Origin: Gammaproteobacteria bacterium
GTDB lineage: Bacteria; Pseudomonadota; Gammaproteobacteria; Pseudomonadales; Azotimanducaceae
DNA: 53,297 nt
Direction: 5' to 3'
NCBI GenBank assembly: GCA_028821405.1
Contig: JAPPGK010000062.1
Span: 1-53,297, forward strand
Shown here: positions 25,619-33,008 of the stretch, one piece after another
How the letters are laid out: each line of letters opens with the position of its first letter
Numbering within the stretch: the stretch's first letter is position 1
Made by a program: the position numbers and the translations under genes
Notes under the pieces: generated by a model
The model's input: only the letters and a program-made list of their open reading frames with translations
What the model was told of the DNA's origin: nothing
Database searches by the model: none

Positions 25619-28279
25619 TTGGCGGAACCGCAGTTGATGGAAGCCTCCGCCGACTGGGATCTCGAGCAGCAGGAGTGGATCGAGGCCCTCGCCGGCGTCC
25701 TGGACGAACGCGGGAGCGATGAAGCCAAGGCGTTGCTCGCGCGCTTGCAGCACGAACTCTCCCAGAAGGGAGTCGTGCTGACCGATGCCGCCCTGAACAC
25801 CCCGTACAAGAACACGATCCCGCTCGCCGACCAGCCACCCTACCCCGGGGACATCGATCTCGAGAGCCGCATCGAGGACATCCTGCGCTGGAACGCCGCC
25901 GCCATGGTGCTGCAGGCCTACGACAGCGGCTCCGGCGTCGGTGGCCACATCGCCACGTACCTGTCCGCTTCGACCATGATGGAAGTGGGTCTAAACCACG
26001 TCTTCCGGTCCCGGACCGAGGGCTACGGGGGCGACCAGGTTCACTTCCAGGCGCACACCGCGCCAGGCATCTACGCCCGCGCCTTCCTGGAAGGTCGGCT
26101 GTCGGAGACGGAGCTCAAGAACTTTCGCCGGGAGCTCGCCGAGGCCGGTGGATTGCCGTCGTACCCGCATCCACGACGCATGCCCCATTTCTGGCAGATG
26201 CCCTGCGCCAGCATGGGCCTGTCGACGCCGAGCGCCATCTACCAGGCCCGGTTCGCCAAGTACCTGGAACACCGGGGCCTGAAGGCCGACAACGGCGGCA
26301 AGATCTGGGCGTTCATCGGCGACGGCGAGTCCGACGAGCCGGAAGTGCTGGGCACCATCGCCATCGCGGCCCGGGAGCAACTCGACAACATCGTGCTGGC
26401 GGTGAACTGCAACCTGCAGCGTCTCGACGGCCCGGTGCGCGGCAACGGCAAGATCATCCAGGAGTTGGAGCGCGCCTTCCGGGGCGCGGACTGGCACGTC
26501 ATCAAGGTGATCTGGGGCAGCGGCTGGGACGTGCTTCTGCAACGCGATGTGGAGGGCATCCTGCAGGCACGCATGGAACAGGCCGTCGACGGCGACTACC
26601 AGATGTACACGGTCTCGCCCGGCGATGTGGTCCGCGAACACTGGGTGGAGAACAACCAGCCGCTCAAGGATCTGATGAGCGCGCTCACCGACGAGGAGAT
26701 CCGCTCCATAAAACGGGGCGGGCATGACCACAAGAAGATCCACGCGGCCTTCAAGGAAGCCGAGGAAGTCACCGGCAAACCCTGCGTTCTGCTTCTGAAG
26801 ACGGTCAAGGGGTACGGACTGGGGCCGGAAATCGAAGGCCGCAACACCGTGCACCAGAAGAAGCACCTGAATGCGTCGGAACGCCTGGCGCTCGCGGAAC
26901 GCCTGCGCATCCCGTTGTCGACGGACGCGATCGAGCGCGCGGAGTTCTACCGGCCTGCCGAGGACAGCGAGGAAGTGCGCTACATGACGGCGCGCCGGGA
27001 AGCGTTGGGTGGGCCGATTCCGAAGCGGGAAGTCAACTGTCCAACCCTTGCGCCGCCGCCCCTGGCTTTCTTCAAGGAAATGCTCGACGGATCCCGGGGT
27101 CGCGCCGTCTCGACCACCATGGCCATGGTGCGCATGCTGCAGCGGCTGCTGCGCGATGCGACCATCGGCAAGTACATCGTTCCCATCGTGCCCGATGAAG
27201 CGCGCACCTTCGGCATGGACGGCCTGTTCCCCCAGGCGGGCATCTACTCGCCGGCCGGGCAGCACTACAAGCCCGTGGACGCGGGCACCATCGCGCCGTA
27301 CCGGGAGGCCGAGGACGGGCAGATCCTGCAGGAGGGTATCTGCGAGACCGGTGCCATCGCGTCTTTCCTGGCGGCCGGGACCGCGTACGCGAACTACGGG
27401 CTGCCGATGGTGCCGTTCTACATCTTCTATTCGATCTTCGGCTTCCAACGCGTCGGCGACATGATCTGGTCATGCGGCGACATGCTCTGCAAGGGATTCC
27501 TTTTGGGTGGCACTTCCGGGCGCACCACGTTGAACGGGGAAGGCGTGCAGCACCAGGACGGCCACTCGCACCTCATCGCCTCGACGGTGCCGAACCTCTT
27601 GAGCTACGACCCGGCGTTCGCCTTCGAACTCGCCGTCATCGTGCGCGACGGCATCGGGCGGATGTACGAGAAGCACGAGGACGTCTTCTACTACCTGACG
27701 CTCACCAACCAGAACTACGTCATGCCGCCCATGCCGGAAGGCGCGGAGGAGGGAATCGTGCGGGGCATGTACGCGCTCGAGCGGGCGTCACGGGCTTCGA
27801 TCAACCTGCTCGGCAGCGGCGCCATCATGACGGAGGTCCTGGCCGCCGCAGAAACGCTGCGCGCCATGGGCAAGCGTGTGAACGTGTGGAGCGTGACCAG
27901 CTACACCGAGCTCGCGCGCCAAGGCATGGCCGCCGAACGCGCGCAGATGCTCGCGGCGGGAGGCGCGGACGAGCGGCCGTACGTGGAGACGGTGCTCGAG
28001 GGAGAGGCCGGCGTCTTCGTCGCGGCGTCGGACTACATGAAGGCGTTGCCGCTCTCGATCGCGCGCTGGTTCCCCGGCGCGTACACGGTGCTCGGCACGG
28101 ACGGCTACGGGCTGTCGGAGTCCCGCGACGCCCTGCGGGGCTACTTCGAAGTCTCCCGGGACTGGATCGTGTTCGCGGCACTGTCGACGCTAGCCCAGGC
28201 CAACAAGGGAACGGTCAAGGACGCCATGGGGTTCGCGGCGGCCACAGGACTCGACCTCGAGAAGGCAATACCCACGTAG
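25619..28279 (+). CDS. aceE: Pyruvate dehydrogenase E1 component (homodimeric AceE type)
   Basis: Thiamine-diphosphate-dependent decarboxylation of pyruvate and acetyl transfer to the lipoyl E2. The 886-residue length and the motifs PYPGDIDLESRIEDILRWNA, DSGSGVGGHIATYLSASTMM, the ThDP motif GDGESDEPEV ... NCNLQRLDGPVRGNG and EGVQHQDGHSH are those of the E. coli type. The longest start is TTG at 25619; ATG at 25637 is an equal alternative. aceF and lpd, which normally follow, are missing. It is divergent from the PQQ dehydrogenase. The stop codon TAG lies inside a dispersed repeat. Confidence 0.96.
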   Translation: MAEPQLMEASADWDLEQQEWIEALAGVLDERGSDEAKALLARLQHELSQKGVVLTDAALNTPYKNTIPLADQPPYPGDIDLESRIEDILRWNAAAMVLQAYDSGSGVGGHIATYLSASTMMEVGLNHVFRSRTEGYGGDQVHFQAHTAPGIYARAFLEGRLSETELKNFRRELAEAGGLPSYPHPRRMPHFWQMPCASMGLSTPSAIYQARFAKYLEHRGLKADNGGKIWAFIGDGESDEPEVLGTIAIAAREQLDNIVLAVNCNLQRLDGPVRGNGKIIQELERAFRGADWHVIKVIWGSGWDVLLQRDVEGILQARMEQAVDGDYQMYTVSPGDVVREHWVENNQPLKDLMSALTDEEIRSIKRGGHDHKKIHAAFKEAEEVTGKPCVLLLKTVKGYGLGPEIEGRNTVHQKKHLNASERLALAERLRIPLSTDAIERAEFYRPAEDSEEVRYMTARREALGGPIPKREVNCPTLAPPPLAFFKEMLDGSRGRAVSTTMAMVRMLQRLLRDATIGKYIVPIVPDEARTFGMDGLFPQAGIYSPAGQHYKPVDAGTIAPYREAEDGQILQEGICETGAIASFLAAGTAYANYGLPMVPFYIFYSIFGFQRVGDMIWSCGDMLCKGFLLGGTSGRTTLNGEGVQHQDGHSHLIASTVPNLLSYDPAFAFELAVIVRDGIGRMYEKHEDVFYYLTLTNQNYVMPPMPEGAEEGIVRGMYALERASRASINLLGSGAIMTEVLAAAETLRAMGKRVNVWSVTSYTELARQGMAAERAQMLAAGGADERPYVETVLEGEAGVFVAASDYMKALPLSIARWFPGAYTVLGTDGYGLSESRDALRGYFEVSRDWIVFAALSTLAQANKGTVKDAMGFAAATGLDLEKAIPT

Positions 28280-28302
28280 GGGCTGCCCTTGTGGTCGTCC
28301 CG
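28276..28302 (+). repeat. REP-like repeat, copy 3 (degenerate)
   Basis: GTAGGGGCTGCCCTTGTGG followed by TCGTCCCG: the same layout as the GGGCGACC-N5-GGTCGCCC element, with changes in both arms. It overlaps and supplies the TAG stop of aceE. Confidence 0.5.
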
Positions 28303-28313
28303 TGTTGAGCACC

Positions 28314-28342
28314 GTCGGGGACGCCCTTGCGGCGTCTCGCGC
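28314..28342 (+). repeat. REP-like repeat, copy 4 (degenerate)
   Basis: GGGGACGCC-CTTGC-GGCGTCTC: arms pair over 8 bp with one G-T, and the spacer is close to that of copy 1. It lies 12 bases after copy 3, forming a tandem pair behind aceE. Confidence 0.5.
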
Positions 28343-28425
28343 TGACGAACCGCGCTTTGAGTTCTAACGAGCGCCGCTCTCGGAGCAAATCAATCTAACG
28401 ATACCCCTTCCGATCTCGGCTGACT

Positions 28426-28466
28426 GAGTGCTAAATAAGCAGCATCTAAGTGCTGCAAAAATAGCA
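28426..28466. promoter_or_regulatory. Candidate BlaI-type operator region
   Basis: Overlapping inverted repeats: TGCT-AAATA-AGCA (28429-28441) and GCAGCA-TCTAAG-TGCTGC (28439-28456), then another AGCA half-site at 28463-28466. They lie just before the preferred ATG (28476) of the BlaI-like gene. Autoregulation of this type is known for BlaI/MecI; the site itself is inferred. Confidence 0.45.
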
Positions 28467-28475
28467 ATTCGACAG

Positions 28476-28856
28476 ATGGATGATCACGTACACCTGACCC
28501 GCCGCGAACGCCAGATCATGGACGTGCTCTACGAACGTGGCGAGGCGTCCGTGGGCGAGGTTCATGGCGCTCTGCCGGATGCGCCGAGCTACTCCGCGGT
28601 CCGGGCGCTGATGCGCAAACTTCTCGACAAGGGCCACGCGTCGTACCGGGCGGAAGGCACTCGCTACGTCTACCGACCCGTGCTGGCGCCCACGCGTGCG
28701 CGGCGCAGTGCCCTGGACCGGGTGGTGAACACGTTCTACGGTGGTTCGGCCGCCGATGCGGTGGTCGGTCTCTTGGGTGCGAGGAGCGAGCTCACGCCGG
28801 AGGAGCTTGCCCGCATCGAGGCGATCCTCGCCAAGCTGAAAGCGCCCAAGCCATGA
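28476..28856 (+). CDS. BlaI/MecI/CopY-family transcriptional repressor
   Basis: A winged-helix repressor of the type whose partner is a membrane metalloprotease. From ATG 28476 the product is 126 residues, near the usual 120-130; a GTG at 28428 in the same frame would add 16 residues and overlap the operator-like repeats. The core LTRRERQIMDVLYERGEASVGEVHGAL ... YSAVRALMRKLLDKGHASYRAEGTRYVYRPV is the family's DNA-binding domain, and the C-terminal helices resemble the dimerisation and cleavage region. The stop overlaps the start of the M56 gene (ATGA), so the two are translationally coupled, as in blaI-blaR1 units. Confidence 0.93.
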   Translation: MDDHVHLTRRERQIMDVLYERGEASVGEVHGALPDAPSYSAVRALMRKLLDKGHASYRAEGTRYVYRPVLAPTRARRSALDRVVNTFYGGSAADAVVGLLGARSELTPEELARIEAILAKLKAPKP

Positions 28857-30598
28857 CCGAGTTCGTGCACATCGACGCACGTTGGATCGTCCAACTCGTC
28901 CTGTGTTCGGCACTCTTAAGCGCGTTCGCATTCGTGGCGTTTCGGAGCAACCCGGTCACCCGGCGCGCCTATGCATTGATCGCCGGGCTGGTGTTGACGG
29001 GATTGCCCTTCGCGCTTGCCTTGACGAGCGGCTGGCATTGGACCGCGCCGTTCGAAGTGCTGACGCTCGTGTCGTTGGCGGGGAGCGTCCCGATCCCCGT
29101 ATGGCTGATCGCGGCATGGGCAACCGGGGCGGTGGTCCTTAACCTGCGTGCGTTGTTCCGCCTCATGGAAACACGACGCCAGCTTGCCGCATTGCCGCCG
29201 GTGGACGATGCGCGCATCACGGCCGAAGCGGCGGCGGTCGCGCGGCGGCTTGCGTTCGGTCGACCCTACCAACTGCACTTCGGTGCCAACTCGTGCTCGT
29301 CGAGCTTGGCGGGTGACCGTATCGTGATCCGGGCCGACGCCAAGGACTGGGAGCCACGGGCCGTTCGTGCGGTGCTGGCCCACGAGTTCGTCCATCTCGC
29401 CCGGCGCGACGACCTGTGGCTGTTCGCCCTGGGACTGGTGCTGAACTGGTATTGGTTCGCGCCGTGGGTGTCATTGCTGCGCCAGCAGTACGCGGGGGCC
29501 ATGGAACAGAGTTGCGACGACCGCGCGGCCGAGATGCTTCCGAGTTGCGCGGATTACTTGGACGGCGTCCTCTGCGCCGCCAGGGCCGAGCAGGAGCCTT
29601 CCCTCGTTGCCGGCCTGGCGGGCAGCGGCGTCGTCCTGCGGTTCCAGCGTTTCCTCGGCAACCGCGAACGCCAACTCGACGTCGGGGGCTTGTATTGGGG
29701 CCTCGTGGTCGGGTTGGGCGTGGCGTTGTTGTTTACCAGCGTCGAGTTCGAAGCCCACGAAGCCGCACCGGTCGCCTCGTTGACCGGCTACTCCGGGCTA
29801 AGGACGTTGACCCTCGAACCGAGGCTCGACGTGCCCCAAGTCAGCGAGCAGGCCTTGGGTGGCGACCGGGCGGTCAGACACGCGCCGGCGGTGATCTATC
29901 CCGGACGCGCGATCAACGACGGCATCGAAGGCCACGTTGTCGTCGAATACACGGTGTCGGGCGACGGCCGCGTGGTGCGTCCCACCGTGGTCGCTAGCGA
30001 GCCCCCGGGCGTGTTCGACGACGTGGCGTTGCGGGCGGTCGCACGCCGGGAGTACGTGCCGAACCACGAACTTGCCGCAATCGGGTCGCCGAGTCCTCCG
30101 GAGCGCATCGTCCGCCGCTACGACTTCGAGCTTCCGTATCGGGCGCCAATGCCATCATTGCCGTCGGCGCCGTCACAGCCGCCACCGAGTCTGCCGCCGC
30201 CGAACGAGGCGTTGCCCGAGGAGTGGGTGACGGCGGATCCGGCGGCCAAGTTGAGATCAGCACTGCCTAGGGTAAGTGTGGAGGCCGTCGACGCGGATCT
30301 GGCGGTCCCGGTGTTCGACGAGATCCACCACCTACCCATCGTCAAGGTTGCGCCGATCTACCCGGCACCGGCCCTAGCGAACAACGTCGAGGGTCATGTG
30401 CTGCTTGAGTTCGCCGTTACCACGACGGGGGCGGTGCGAAATCCGGTGGTTCTCGAGGCCGAACCGCCCGGCGTTTTCGATCAAGCCGCGCTCGATGCCG
30501 TGGCGAAGTTCAGATACAAGCCGACAGTGATGGATGGCGAGGCGGTGGAAGTCACCGGCGTGCGCAATCGCGTCATCTTCGAAATGTCCGACGAATAG
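28853..30598 (+). CDS. M56 (BlaR1-type) membrane metalloprotease fused to two TonB C-terminal domains
   Basis: 581 residues. The N-terminal part has four or more membrane helices (12-30, 41-58, 70-98, 186-206, and one near 281-297) and a cytosolic zinc-protease site HEFVH (177-181) with a downstream Glu region (EQSCDDRAAE, 218-227), as in BlaR1/MecR1. After the last helix, in place of a penicillin-binding sensor, come two TonB_C domains (about 343-428 and 493-579) joined by a Pro-rich linker (432-451). Both have the YP..A....EG.V..E..V...G.V pattern. In BlaR1 systems the protease inactivates the BlaI-type repressor when the periplasmic sensor is engaged; here I infer that the sensor is TonB_C. 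Confidence 0.92.
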   Translation: MTEFVHIDARWIVQLVLCSALLSAFAFVAFRSNPVTRRAYALIAGLVLTGLPFALALTSGWHWTAPFEVLTLVSLAGSVPIPVWLIAAWATGAVVLNLRALFRLMETRRQLAALPPVDDARITAEAAAVARRLAFGRPYQLHFGANSCSSSLAGDRIVIRADAKDWEPRAVRAVLAHEFVHLARRDDLWLFALGLVLNWYWFAPWVSLLRQQYAGAMEQSCDDRAAEMLPSCADYLDGVLCAARAEQEPSLVAGLAGSGVVLRFQRFLGNRERQLDVGGLYWGLVVGLGVALLFTSVEFEAHEAAPVASLTGYSGLRTLTLEPRLDVPQVSEQALGGDRAVRHAPAVIYPGRAINDGIEGHVVVEYTVSGDGRVVRPTVVASEPPGVFDDVALRAVARREYVPNHELAAIGSPSPPERIVRRYDFELPYRAPMPSLPSAPSQPPPSLPPPNEALPEEWVTADPAAKLRSALPRVSVEAVDADLAVPVFDEIHHLPIVKVAPIYPAPALANNVEGHVLLEFAVTTTGAVRNPVVLEAEPPGVFDQAALDAVAKFRYKPTVMDGEAVEVTGVRNRVIFEMSDE

Positions 30599-30690
30599 CG
30601 ACGGCGTCGACATGACCAACACAAAGAGATCGCGCCGTCATTCCCAAAGACGTCTGCCTGTGCATGGATGCAGACAACCGAGCGGCCTGG

Positions 30691-30736
30691 CTGGCGTTCC
30701 CGCTGTCTTCGGGCACGGGACGCCAGCTTTTTTTTT
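30691..30736 (+). terminator. Rho-independent terminator
   Basis: CTGGCGT(T)CCCG, a 13-base loop, CGGGACGCCAG, then nine T residues (30728-30736). It is the clearest intrinsic terminator in the window and ends the repressor-protease transcript. A second perfect hairpin, GAACAGCG-ACCG-CGCTGTTC, lies at 30768-30787 without T residues. Confidence 0.85.
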
Positions 30737-30818
30737 GCGGCCCGAGGGCCGTGCAACGGCCGTATCCAGAACAGCGACCGCGCTGTTCATGCCTAACGAG
30801 ACACGAGGAGATTGGACA

Positions 30819-31295
30819 ATGGAACGATACCCGACCGGGCTAGTGCTTGGCGCGCTGGTGATGTTGCTCACGCTGGGGTCGGCGAACGCCGGCGGAGGAC
30901 CCGGCTGCCCCGGCTACGCGAAGACCGACAGCGGTGACGCCGTGGAGGAAGTCGTCGTCACCGCCGACGCGACCGTTACGTCGCAGGATACGTCTCAGAA
31001 GGGAGCGCAGGGCCCTCACGCCGATTTCCTACCGATCGTGAAGGTGGCGCCGGTCTACCCCCAGGAGGCCATTACCAAGGGAATCGAGGGCCATGTGCTT
31101 GTCGAGTTCGCCGTCACGGAGAAGGGGAAAGTGCGCGATGCGGTGGTCGTCGAAGCGGATCCGCCCGGTACCTTTGACGAGGCCGCCCTGACCGCTGTCG
31201 GGAAGTTCAGGTACAAGCCCAAAGTGGTTGACGGAAAGCCCGTTGCTGTCGAAGGGGTACGCAACCGCATCAGTTTCGAGATCTCCGACGACTGA
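30819..31295 (+). CDS. Exported TonB C-terminal domain protein with TonB-box-like motif
   Basis: 158 residues. The ATG at 30819 follows a GAGGAG site by 8 bases. A signal peptide or anchor (LVLGALVMLLTLGSANA) leads to a short segment containing VEEVVVTAD (residues 42-50), the motif normally found as the TonB box of outer-membrane receptors. A single TonB_C domain fills the rest (70-156: LPIVKVAPVYPQEAITKGIEG, FAVTEKGKV, FRYKPKVVDGKPV). It is closest in sequence to the second TonB_C domain of the M56 protein, pointing to duplication. There is no long Pro-rich spacer, so it is unlikely to reach across the periplasm as classical TonB does. Confidence 0.9.
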   Translation: MERYPTGLVLGALVMLLTLGSANAGGGPGCPGYAKTDSGDAVEEVVVTADATVTSQDTSQKGAQGPHADFLPIVKVAPVYPQEAITKGIEGHVLVEFAVTEKGKVRDAVVVEADPPGTFDEAALTAVGKFRYKPKVVDGKPVAVEGVRNRISFEISDD

Positions 31296-31380
31296 CGTCG
31301 GGCTCGCAACACTTACCGAGGCCGCATGTTGGGCAACGTCGTTTGCCCTTGACCATCAGACCGATAAGGAGACCTAAGAG

Positions 31381-31980
31381 ATGCTGCTTCGATATGCAAA
31401 CGCCGTATTGCTTGGCACCGTCGCGACCTTTGGACTGTTGATGCTGATGCGTGCGGTCATCGCCGATCCGATGCCCGCCCAGGATGACGGCATCACGGGC
31501 AAGGTAGTCGACTTCGTCCTGCTTGTGAAGGATCGGGAACCTGCGATCAAGGGTCGGAAGCCCGAACCGCCGCCCCCACCCGAACGAGAACCGGATCGGC
31601 CGCCACCCGACGACATTACTGACGGAGTGGGCACTCCCATGGAGGGTTGGCGGGCGCCCGAACCCCTACCGCCGGACGGCGGTCTGGACGGCGCCTACAT
31701 GGACGATGGTACCTATCTGCCGATCGTTCGGGTGCAACCGGTCTATCCGAGACGGGCACTCGCCAGGAACATCGAGGGCTGGGTGCTCGTGGAATTCGTC
31801 GTCACCGAGACCGGAACGGTGCGCGACCCCGTGGTGCTCGTCGCCGACCCGCCCGGCTTCTTCGAACGCGCCGCGCTAAGTGCCGTCGTGAAGTTCAAGT
31901 ACAAGCCGAGGGTCGATGGCGGCGTACCCGTGGCGGTATCGGGGGTTCGCAACCGCTTCGTCTTCGAAATGGAGGACTGA
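31381..31980 (+). CDS. TonB-like energy transducer
   Basis: 199 residues with classical TonB order: an N-terminal membrane helix (AVLLGTVATFGLLMLMRAVI), a Pro-rich spacer with charged pairs (about 58-105: KPEPPPPPEREPDRPPPDD and a second Pro-rich part) and a C-terminal TonB_C domain (111-197: LPIVRVQPVYPRRALARNIEG, FKYKPRVDGGVPV). AAGGAG lies 10 bases before the ATG. The C-terminal domain is very similar to the two in the M56 protein and to that of the preceding gene. ExbB and ExbD are not adjacent. It could serve the receptor at 1-1143 or the TonB-box-bearing proteins described here. Confidence 0.93.
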   Translation: MLLRYANAVLLGTVATFGLLMLMRAVIADPMPAQDDGITGKVVDFVLLVKDREPAIKGRKPEPPPPPEREPDRPPPDDITDGVGTPMEGWRAPEPLPPDGGLDGAYMDDGTYLPIVRVQPVYPRRALARNIEGWVLVEFVVTETGTVRDPVVLVADPPGFFERAALSAVVKFKYKPRVDGGVPVAVSGVRNRFVFEMED

Positions 31981-32073
31981 ACCGCGCCGGACACGTTACC
32001 CGCGCGACTTTTGGTCGTGCTACCGTCGACTTGCGGCGGTGACGGAGAAGGCACATGCAAGCTTCCACCCCGG

Positions 32074-32160
32074 GGCCGGGCCACGCCCGGCCAGGGAACA
32101 CAGGCAAGGGTGGGGGCGGGCTCGCAGGGGCGGGGCTTGCCCCAGGGCTTGTCCCCGCCC
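32074..32160. repeat. GC-rich double palindrome
   Basis: GGCCGGGC-CAC-GCCCGGCC (32074-32092, perfect 8 bp) followed by GGGCGGGG ... CCCCGCCC (arms within 32127-32160). It sits between the TonB gene and the TPR gene. A related GGGCCGGGCCAAGCCCG sequence lies at 32971-32987, suggesting a second dispersed repeat family. Confidence 0.5.
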
Positions 32161-32177
32161 GAAACCGAGTTTGTTCC

Positions 32178-32903
32178 ATGCGATTCCGTCGCTCGCGATT
32201 GGCGACGAGAGTCGCGGTCTTGTTGATTGCCGGGGTTGCCCTCGCACCGGGTTACGGCCAGATCCCGACGCCCGCGGTCATCGACCGGCAATCGGGTGAA
32301 GTGAGCGAACGAATCGGCAGCGGGGTGGACGAACCGGACATCCGCACAGTCAGGTCCCTGACGCCGGAAGAGCGCCGCAAGCGAACCCAGCGGCGCAAGC
32401 TCAGGCGGGCGGACGAACTGTTCGAGGCGGGGAAGTACGAGGAAGGGGCGGCGTTGCTCGAGAGCCTCGACATCGGCGGCAGCCCCCATGCAACGAGCGC
32501 GCTGGCGTTTTCCTACAGCCAGTCGAACCGGCCCGAACGGGCCATTCGGTACTTCGAACGGGTGCTGACGGCGCCCGAATTGCCGGAGTCGATCGAACTG
32601 TTGGCGCTCCGCCAGCTTGGGCGTCTCTACCACGGGCGTGGCCGAGACCAGACGTATGAAGAGGACGCCGATCGGTGGTACGTGCAGGCACGTTCGGCCA
32701 TGACCACCTGGATTCAGAAGAGTCCGAGCCCGGACCCCGAGGCGTATCTCTTCCTTGCCCGAATCGAACTGGAACTGAACGACTTGGCGGCGGGCATCGC
32801 GAGTCTCGAAACCGCCGTCGAAGTGTCCAAACGGCAGGGCACGCCCGTCAATGACGAGTTGTCGGCGCTGCTAGGGCGTCTGAAATCGGTCAACGAGGAC
32901 TGA
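32178..32903 (+). CDS. Exported TPR-like protein
   Basis: 241 residues from ATG 32178, chosen because a signal peptide (RFRRSRLATRVAVLLIAGVALAPGYGQ) begins there; the frame is open upstream to 32055 through the GC-rich palindromes, which is unlikely to be coding. The mature part has a basic helix (EERRKRTQRRKLRRADELFE) and then several helix pairs with TPR-like spacing (AGKYEEGAALLES, ALAFSYSQSNRPERAIRYFERVL, AYLFLARIELELNDLAAGIASLETAV). TPR proteins accompany TonB systems in other gammaproteobacteria (for example TtpC-type loci with an associated TPR gene), so it may be an accessory to the TonB proteins upstream; that is inference. Confidence 0.8.
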   Translation: MRFRRSRLATRVAVLLIAGVALAPGYGQIPTPAVIDRQSGEVSERIGSGVDEPDIRTVRSLTPEERRKRTQRRKLRRADELFEAGKYEEGAALLESLDIGGSPHATSALAFSYSQSNRPERAIRYFERVLTAPELPESIELLALRQLGRLYHGRGRDQTYEEDADRWYVQARSAMTTWIQKSPSPDPEAYLFLARIELELNDLAAGIASLETAVEVSKRQGTPVNDELSALLGRLKSVNED

Positions 32904-32908
32904 TTCGC

Positions 32909-32936
32909 GTAGGGGCGACCCTATGCGGTCGCCCGG
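32909..32936 (+). repeat. REP-like palindromic repeat, copy 5
   Basis: GTAGGGGCGACC-CTATGC-GGTCGCCCGG: perfect 8-bp arms identical to copy 1, with a one-base longer spacer. It lies 6 bases after the stop of the TPR gene. Confidence 0.75.
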
Positions 32937-33008
32937 ATCGGACGCCCACGGGGCGGACGGAACAACCACCGGGCCGGGCCAAGCCCGTCCTCTACGGTCG
33001 GCACGAGG

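Noticed and set aside
25991-27448. 485-codon minus-strand frame inside aceE
   Set aside because: Antisense shadow of aceE, without recognisable motifs, ribosome site or neighbours in the same direction.
28853-30598. True beta-lactam sensor/resistance locus
   Set aside because: The M56 protein has no penicillin-binding domain and no beta-lactamase gene is adjacent; the periplasmic part is TonB_C.
30612-30818. In-frame upstream extension of the TonB_C gene as a longer protein
   Set aside because: The extension would run through a strong intrinsic terminator with a nine-T run, while a good ribosome site and signal peptide start at 30819.
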